From positions 33,510 through 97,509 of the forward strand of contig CAZCXU010000002.1 of assembly GCA_964502885.1 (NCBI GenBank): a stretch of 64,000 bases of DNA, given 5' to 3'. The translations under genes and the position numbers were made by a program. This stretch comes from XYB1-FULL-44-23 sp964502885 (GTDB lineage Bacteria > Patescibacteriota > Microgenomatia > CAZETR01 > Amesbacteraceae). Below, in pieces: positions 60,062-64,000 of this stretch. The notes under the pieces were generated by a model. It did not search any database and was not told where the DNA came from. It was given only the letters and a program-made list of their open reading frames with translations. Position 1 is the first letter of the stretch. Each line of letters begins with the position of its first letter.

Positions 60062-61324
60062 TTATTTCGCCTTTGTGATATCGGTGGCACGAACTTCTCT
60101 GATGGCAGTAATTTTTATTTGTCCTACATATTGGGCTTTTTTCTCAATGTCCTGTTTAATTTTGGAAACCAAAATTGTGAGTTCTGAATCGGCAACTAAT
60201 TCTGGTTTGACGATGACACGCACATCGCGCCCGGCCTGAAATGCGTATACCTCCTGTACACCACTAAATGAGCGGCTGATTTCCTCGATCTGAGAAAGGC
60301 GCTTCACATATGCTTCATGAGGTTCGTAGCGGGCACCGGGACGGGAGCCGGAGATAGCATCTGCAACCCAGACTACGCGGGAAACCACGGAAGAGAATGG
60401 TCTGTCTTCGTGGTGCTCGGCGACGGCGGCTACGACAGCTTCGGGCATTTCAAACTTTTTGAGCAATTGAACTCCCAACTGAATATGAGTCCCCTCCTCT
60501 TCTGTGACAACCTTACCAATGTCGTGCAGCAAACAACCCAATCGAATCAGTTCTGTGGTAGCAGGGTCAAGATTTAACTCGTGAGCCAACTGAACACCAA
60601 TTTTGGTCTCTTCAATGGTGTGGATTCCCAAGTTTTGCCCGTAAGAAAAACGAAATCTATATCTTCCAATAAGAGGAATGAGGTCAGCATTGATGTTGAA
60701 AACACCACATGCGGTACAAATTTTTCGCCCTTCTTCCATCAAAATGGTCTCCATGTGCTTTTTTGTCTGTGAGACTACCTCTTCGATACGGGAGGGCTGA
60801 ATACGACCATCTTTGATGAGAAGTTCCAAGGATCTGCGGGCTATCTCGCGACGAAGAGAGTCAAAGGAGGAAAGTTTGATAGTATTTCCTTCTTCAATTT
60901 CGACTTCGACACCTGTAGCTTTTTCAAATGCAGCTAAGTTGCGTCCGCCCTGACCGATAATGCCACCCTTGATGCCTTCGTTTGTCAGTGTAACTGTCGA
61001 AACGGTGTATTCTGCGGTATAGTCTGTGGCACCATGCAGCATGGCTGACACAATCATCTCCTGGGCTATCTCATCGGCTCTGGATTGATAGTCCTGGCGA
61101 GCCGCCTCGATGTTTCGGGCAACCTCATCAGCATAGAATTTCTCGGACTCTTTAAGAACCTCCTCTTTGGCCTGGGCACGAGAAAGACCGGTGACTTTTT
61201 CCAGCTTTGAAAGATACTCTTCCTGAAGTCGTTTTAGGCTATCTAAACTTTTCTGTAAAGATGATTCCTGGTCTTCTGCGGGCGCGGCGTTAGATTTGCT
61301 TGTTGGCGGTGTATAGAACCCCAT
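60062..61324 (-). CDS. rny: ribonuclease Y lacking the membrane anchor
   Basis: 420 aa. A short coiled coil (about 25-105; LDSLKRLQEEYLSKLEKVTG), a KH domain (about 115-185; GGIIGQGGRNLAAFEKATGVEVEI) and an HD phosphohydrolase domain (about 230-330; LIRLGCLLHDIGKVVTEEEG, AVAEHHED) are present. RNase Y starts mRNA decay. Normal members are about 510-520 aa with an N-terminal transmembrane helix; none is present here, and no upstream in-frame extension encodes one. TATAAT (61374-61369) lies about 44 nt upstream, within the 3' end of recX. Confidence 0.9.
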   Translation of the reverse strand: MGFYTPPTSKSNAAPAEDQESSLQKSLDSLKRLQEEYLSKLEKVTGLSRAQAKEEVLKESEKFYADEVARNIEAARQDYQSRADEIAQEMIVSAMLHGATDYTAEYTVSTVTLTNEGIKGGIIGQGGRNLAAFEKATGVEVEIEEGNTIKLSSFDSLRREIARRSLELLIKDGRIQPSRIEEVVSQTKKHMETILMEEGRKICTACGVFNINADLIPLIGRYRFRFSYGQNLGIHTIEETKIGVQLAHELNLDPATTELIRLGCLLHDIGKVVTEEEGTHIQLGVQLLKKFEMPEAVVAAVAEHHEDRPFSSVVSRVVWVADAISGSRPGARYEPHEAYVKRLSQIEEISRSFSGVQEVYAFQAGRDVRVIVKPELVADSELTILVSKIKQDIEKKAQYVGQIKITAIREVRATDITKAK

Positions 61325-61356
61325 AAATGATGCTTTTTCTTGAAATAGACATAAAG

Positions 61357-61890
61357 CTAATTGTTATCATTATACCCTTTTTTTATCACTCTCTCAATCA
61401 CATCCCAACCAAAACCACGGGCAGCTAAAAATCGACCTGCTTTTGCACGAAACTCGCGCCCCCCCAAACGCAGAAAAACTGGCAACTTTTTTTTGAGGGC
61501 AGCCTGAGCAAGCGCAACTTCGTCTTCCTGATCCGGCAGTACTTTGGCAATTTCATCTACTGCTATGCCCTTGCTCTTCAGTTCCCGGATCAGAAGGTTC
61601 TTTCCTCGAGGTCGACTACGGGACCGGGAGGCAACCAACCAACCGGCAAAATCGGCATCGTTTAGAAGATGGTGTTCTTCCAAATAGGAAATAACCGCGT
61701 TTACGAGCTCGACATTTGCCGACTTTTTTGAAAGAAAGCGAGTTATTTCATCGCGGCTGCGGGGGCGAACAGAGAGAAGACGAAGACAGGCGGCGATTAA
61801 GCGCTGCCGCGAATCGGAGTCTACTCTTCCGTTTCTACCTCGCCCATCTGTTTGGGGAGGGTTTTCTTGGCGTCTTTTGCTATCTTCCAT
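61357..61890 (-). CDS. recX: RecX-family regulator of RecA
   Basis: 177 aa of three-helix RecX repeats: AACLRLLSVRPRSRDEITRFLSKK, YLEEHHLLNDADFAGWLVASR (each quoted in part) and RFLAARGFGWDVIERVIKK. RecX usually binds RecA filaments and limits recombination. The start ATG 61890 lies inside recA, so the ORFs overlap by 70 bp in different frames; GAAGAGG (about 61897) is a possible Shine-Dalgarno. The basic N-terminus (QENPPQTDGRGRNGR) is encoded by the overlap. Confidence 0.85.
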   Translation of the reverse strand: MEDSKRRQENPPQTDGRGRNGRVDSDSRQRLIAACLRLLSVRPRSRDEITRFLSKKSANVELVNAVISYLEEHHLLNDADFAGWLVASRSRSRPRGKNLLIRELKSKGIAVDEIAKVLPDQEDEVALAQAALKKKLPVFLRLGGREFRAKAGRFLAARGFGWDVIERVIKKGYNDNN

Positions 61891-62861
61891 ATGGCCTCTT
61901 CTATCTGTTTGGCGGTTTTGGGATTTTCCCGAAGATGTTCGACAGTGGCGTTTCTTCCCTGACCGAGAATTGTTTCACCAGAGTAAATAAATGAACCTTT
62001 TTTGTTTAGAACTCCCAGTTCGAGACCCACATCTATCAGTCCACCAGCCTTACTGATACCGCCATTGTTTAATACATCAAATTCGGCCACACGGAAAGGG
62101 GGAGCAACTTTGTTTTTGACGATGCGAGCACGATGGCGGGAACCTATGACAGTATCACCATCTTTGATGGTCTCGATCTTTCTGGTGTCAATGCGAATTG
62201 AAGAATAAAACTTGAGGGCCATACCGCCGGGAGTTGTCTCCGGGTTGCCGAACATGACTCCTATCTTCATGCGGAGCTGGTTAGTGAAAATAACCACAGT
62301 GTTGCTCCTGGCAATAGCGCCAGTGATTTTTCGCAAAGCCTGAGACATGAGACGGGCCTGAACCCCCATAACACTATCTCCCATTTCTCCTTCGATCTCA
62401 GCTCGAGGAACCAAAGCGGCCACTGAATCTATGACGATAACGTCCAAAGCTCCGGAACGAATAAGTGTCTCAACTATCTCCAATGCTTGTTCTCCAGTAT
62501 CCGGTTGAGAAATATATAAATTGTCCAGGTCTACACCGATGCTTTCGGCGCGAGAGGGATCAAGAGCGTGTTCGGCATCAATGAATGCTGCAGTGCCGCC
62601 CAGTTTCTGGGCCTCGGCGATACAATGCAGAGCAATGGTGGTCTTTCCTGAAGCTTCCGGTCCGTAGATCTCGGTGATACGGCCTTTGGGAAAACCGCCG
62701 ACACCAAGAGCTAAATCAAGGGCAATTGAACCACTGGGAATAGTATCTATTACAAGCTTATCCATCTTGTCGCCCATCTTCATAATTGAGCCTTTGCCAA
62801 ATTGTTTTTCTATTTGTTCCATGGCGATTTTTATCGCCTGAAGTCGTTGATCGTTTGCCAT
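61821..62861 (-). CDS. recA: recombinase RecA
   Basis: 346 aa. Walker A GPEASGKTT (about 65-73), the LDPSRAESIGVDLDNLYISQPDTGEQALEI block, Walker B VIVIDSVAALVPRAEIEGE, and the L2 region FTNQLRMKIGVMFGNPETTPGG (in part) are all intact. It binds ssDNA for strand exchange and SOS induction. The C-terminus is acidic (MGEVETEE). TATATT is about 12 nt upstream of ATG 62861. recX overlaps the last 70 bp. Confidence 0.97.
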   Translation of the reverse strand: MANDQRLQAIKIAMEQIEKQFGKGSIMKMGDKMDKLVIDTIPSGSIALDLALGVGGFPKGRITEIYGPEASGKTTIALHCIAEAQKLGGTAAFIDAEHALDPSRAESIGVDLDNLYISQPDTGEQALEIVETLIRSGALDVIVIDSVAALVPRAEIEGEMGDSVMGVQARLMSQALRKITGAIARSNTVVIFTNQLRMKIGVMFGNPETTPGGMALKFYSSIRIDTRKIETIKDGDTVIGSRHRARIVKNKVAPPFRVAEFDVLNNGGISKAGGLIDVGLELGVLNKKGSFIYSGETILGQGRNATVEHLRENPKTAKQIEEAIWKIAKDAKKTLPKQMGEVETEE

Positions 62862-62917
62862 GTTTCAAGTCTCAATATACAGGCTAAAAGAAAAAAATCA
62901 AGGGAAATAATTCTTTT

Positions 62918-63778
62918 TTAGGATTTTTTCCGGCGGGAAGATTTTTTCTTTGGGGAATGGAGGCTGGGAGCCACAACAGGAGGAACTGTGGCAACATCTT
63001 TGACTGCTGGAGGAAGCACCCGCACCCAAGAAAAAATCAGGTAGACGAAAAGGCCAAAATTGAGGGCTGCCAAGAGGTCGTTTGGAATGATGAGAAGAAT
63101 CGCTGAAAGCAGCATGGGGAGAATAGAAGCGTAAACAATAAGTTTGAAGGCACCTACATAGTCAATTTTTTTCTTGAAAATATACACAGATACCAGCCAA
63201 ACGAAAACTGCAGATACCAAGAAGGAGAATTGCCGACTAAGCCAGGTAAATATGCCGGAAACAAAAACTAAAACCAGAGATATGACGGAAATGGCGGCCC
63301 AGATCTGCAACCGATGATCAACCACATATTGAATAACTGACTCCTTGGAAACCGTGAAGCTGGGGATATCTCCATACATGTGGGTATAAGTCTCGCCAGT
63401 AAGCGATTTGGAGATATAACGATCTTTGAGAAGTAAAACACCTGCCGGGTGAGCATCGATTGCTGAGGGACTGGCTTCCAAATCTGAGGTGATGGTATAG
63501 CCCTCGATACTTACAGCGAGCGGCTGCTTGATGGTAGTGGATAGCTGGTTGTTTTGCGAAGAAATCTGACCCGTGGGGAGAAAGTCAGTAAGGTGTTTTG
63601 GCAGACGCGGGACAGAGTAAGTGATGAAGAATAGTAAAAGAATGTATAGCACTGCGGTGATAAGAAGGAGATATTTGGTCCAATACACTAAGGTCTCTTT
63701 GATAGACTTTTTTACGACCACATGGGCAAAACTGGTATCAGTGAGGCTGGTTCTGGTTTCCTGGAATAACTCCTTCAT
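62918..63778 (-). CDS. DUF1189-like membrane protein
   Basis: 286 aa. One N-terminal transmembrane helix (about 34-56, YLLLITAVLYILLLFFITYS), an extracytoplasmic beta domain (PLAVSIEGYTITSDL, LLKDRYISKSL), and then four or so helices (about 165-265). The C-terminus is strongly basic (KKKSSRRKKS). The layout matches DUF1189 membrane proteins (function unknown). I set the start at ATG 63778; TAATAT (63791-63786) is 7 nt upstream, so it is leaderless. Confidence 0.75.
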   Translation of the reverse strand: MKELFQETRTSLTDTSFAHVVVKKSIKETLVYWTKYLLLITAVLYILLLFFITYSVPRLPKHLTDFLPTGQISSQNNQLSTTIKQPLAVSIEGYTITSDLEASPSAIDAHPAGVLLLKDRYISKSLTGETYTHMYGDIPSFTVSKESVIQYVVDHRLQIWAAISVISLVLVFVSGIFTWLSRQFSFLVSAVFVWLVSVYIFKKKIDYVGAFKLIVYASILPMLLSAILLIIPNDLLAALNFGLFVYLIFSWVRVLPPAVKDVATVPPVVAPSLHSPKKKSSRRKKS

Positions 63779-63785
63779 ACGTGAA

Positions 63786-63810
63786 ATATTAGCTAGAATT
63801 GAGGTAAAAT
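63786..63810. promoter_or_regulatory. divergent promoters, DUF1189 gene / tRNA-Pro leader
   Basis: TAATAT (63791-63786, minus strand) serves the DUF1189-like gene. TAAAAT (63805-63810, plus strand) predicts a start at about 63817, exactly where the first hairpin of the tRNA-Pro leader begins. Confidence 0.65.
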
Positions 63811-63816
63811 ACAACC

Positions 63817-63925
63817 TGGCCAGGAGTCTGACGGGGTACAACCGCGAACCGTTGAATTGATCTGGCGAAAAAATGGGGAGGAGTTTGACGGGGCGCGTCT
63901 GCTAACCGTCAAATAAATCTCTAAA
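63817..63925 (+). ncRNA. two tandem structured hairpins upstream of tRNA-Pro
   Basis: Unit 1 (about 63818-63868) and unit 2 (about 63875-63922) share AGGAGTYTGACGGGG at the start and AACCGTYRAAT later; loops differ. Unit 1 has the outer stem GCCAG/CTGGC and the inner stem TCTGACGG/CCGTTGAA. Unit 2 has the outer stem GGAG/CTCT and the inner stem TTTGACGG/CCGTCAAA. The outer stems differ in sequence but are both paired, which is covariation. The tRNA itself starts with the same CGGGGAGGAGTTTGACGG. Function unknown. Confidence 0.6.
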
Positions 63926-63927
63926 AA

Positions 63928-63998
63928 CGGGGAGGAGTTTGACGGTAGAATTGGCGCATGGGGTGCGTCAGGATCGGGTTCAATTCCCGGCTCCCCGA
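63928..63998 (+). tRNA. tRNA-Pro (anticodon GGG)
   Basis: 71 nt. Acceptor CGGGGAG (63928-63934) pairs with CTCCCCG (63991-63997), then discriminator A. The anticodon stem is GGCGC/GCGTC with the loop ATGGGGT, giving anticodon GGG with G37, as in proline tRNAs. The T arm is TCGGG-TTCAATT-CCCGG. C1-G72 is typical of bacterial tRNA-Pro. Positions 8 and 14 are G rather than the usual U and A. The bases after A73 are CT, so CCA is not encoded and must be added by the Cca enzyme at 50327. Confidence 0.85.
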
Positions 63999-64000
63999 CT

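Noticed and set aside
63818..63945. CRISPR-like short repeats at the right edge
   Set aside because: The three GGAGTYTGACGG copies are not identical, differ in flanking pairing, and the third is part of a tRNA; there is no leader or cas gene.
1..64000. UGA recoded as Gly or Trp (SR1/Gracilibacteria code)
   Set aside because: Well-conserved genes such as the HlyD and ABC ATPase genes end at TGA, and Trp uses TGG at conserved sites; the standard bacterial code fits.

Overview
The window reads as a chromosomal segment of a streamlined bacterium, most likely a Candidate Phyla Radiation (Patescibacteria) member, possibly Microgenomates-like. The evidence is dense gene packing, an aspartyl-tRNA synthetase of archaeal type, small CPR-style proteins (DUF5679, DUF3096, a DUF5663-like protein), very large surface proteins, and many mRNAs that appear leaderless. 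TGA acts as a normal stop, so this is not a UGA-recoding (SR1/Gracilibacteria) lineage. The phylum assignment is inference; no rRNA lies in the window. I see no IS element, phage or CRISPR array.

Layout. 1-127: 5' end of enolase (minus strand). 452-4278: HlyD adaptor, ABC ATPase, MacB-type permease and a small anchored protein. 4330-5454: orphan membrane protein. 5484-14422 (minus): a giant surface protein (LamG, 14 propeller-like repeats, FN3) followed by an ABC ATPase and a permease carrying an inserted SH3-like segment. 14618-17348: small membrane protein, flavodoxin, PQQ-type sugar dehydrogenase and a secreted protein. 17397-21681 (minus): copper operon csoR - DUF305 - copA, then yibE, with a clear CsoR operator. 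21700-25369: ABC exporter and a secreted SGNH-LamG protein. 25401-28803 (minus): MBOAT, SGNH and DegT-like proteins, probably for envelope acylation. 28830-38053: Obg, cytochrome b5-like protein, RRM protein, EamA protein, GH31-like giant, methyltransferase and exonuclease. 38155-46032: DUF2207 protein, GltX, D,D-carboxypeptidase, AspRS. 46060-46429: a probable attenuator with a leader peptide. 46436-56502: Rel, RecJ, CCA-adding enzyme, SecDF, DUF3048. 56559-62861: exonuclease, RNase P RNA, AI-2E permease, MiaA, HU, RNase Y, RecX-RecA. The right edge holds a DUF1189-like protein, two tandem structured hairpins and a tRNA-Pro(GGG).

Regulation is the most striking theme. At least sixteen starts have a -10 hexamer exactly 6-7 nt upstream of the start codon, so transcription should begin at the start codon itself. 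Only a few genes (HU, RRM, one secreted protein, two ABC ATPase genes, DUF5679) carry a good Shine-Dalgarno sequence. Two divergent pairs are separated by only 14 and 18 bp with overlapping -10 boxes. The RRM gene has a 15-bp helix that would bury its ribosome binding site. The 46-kb locus has a leader peptide, antiterminator and terminator, with the terminator arm serving as the Shine-Dalgarno of the next ORF. The tRNA-Pro is preceded by two hairpins that share its 5' sequence and whose outer stems covary.
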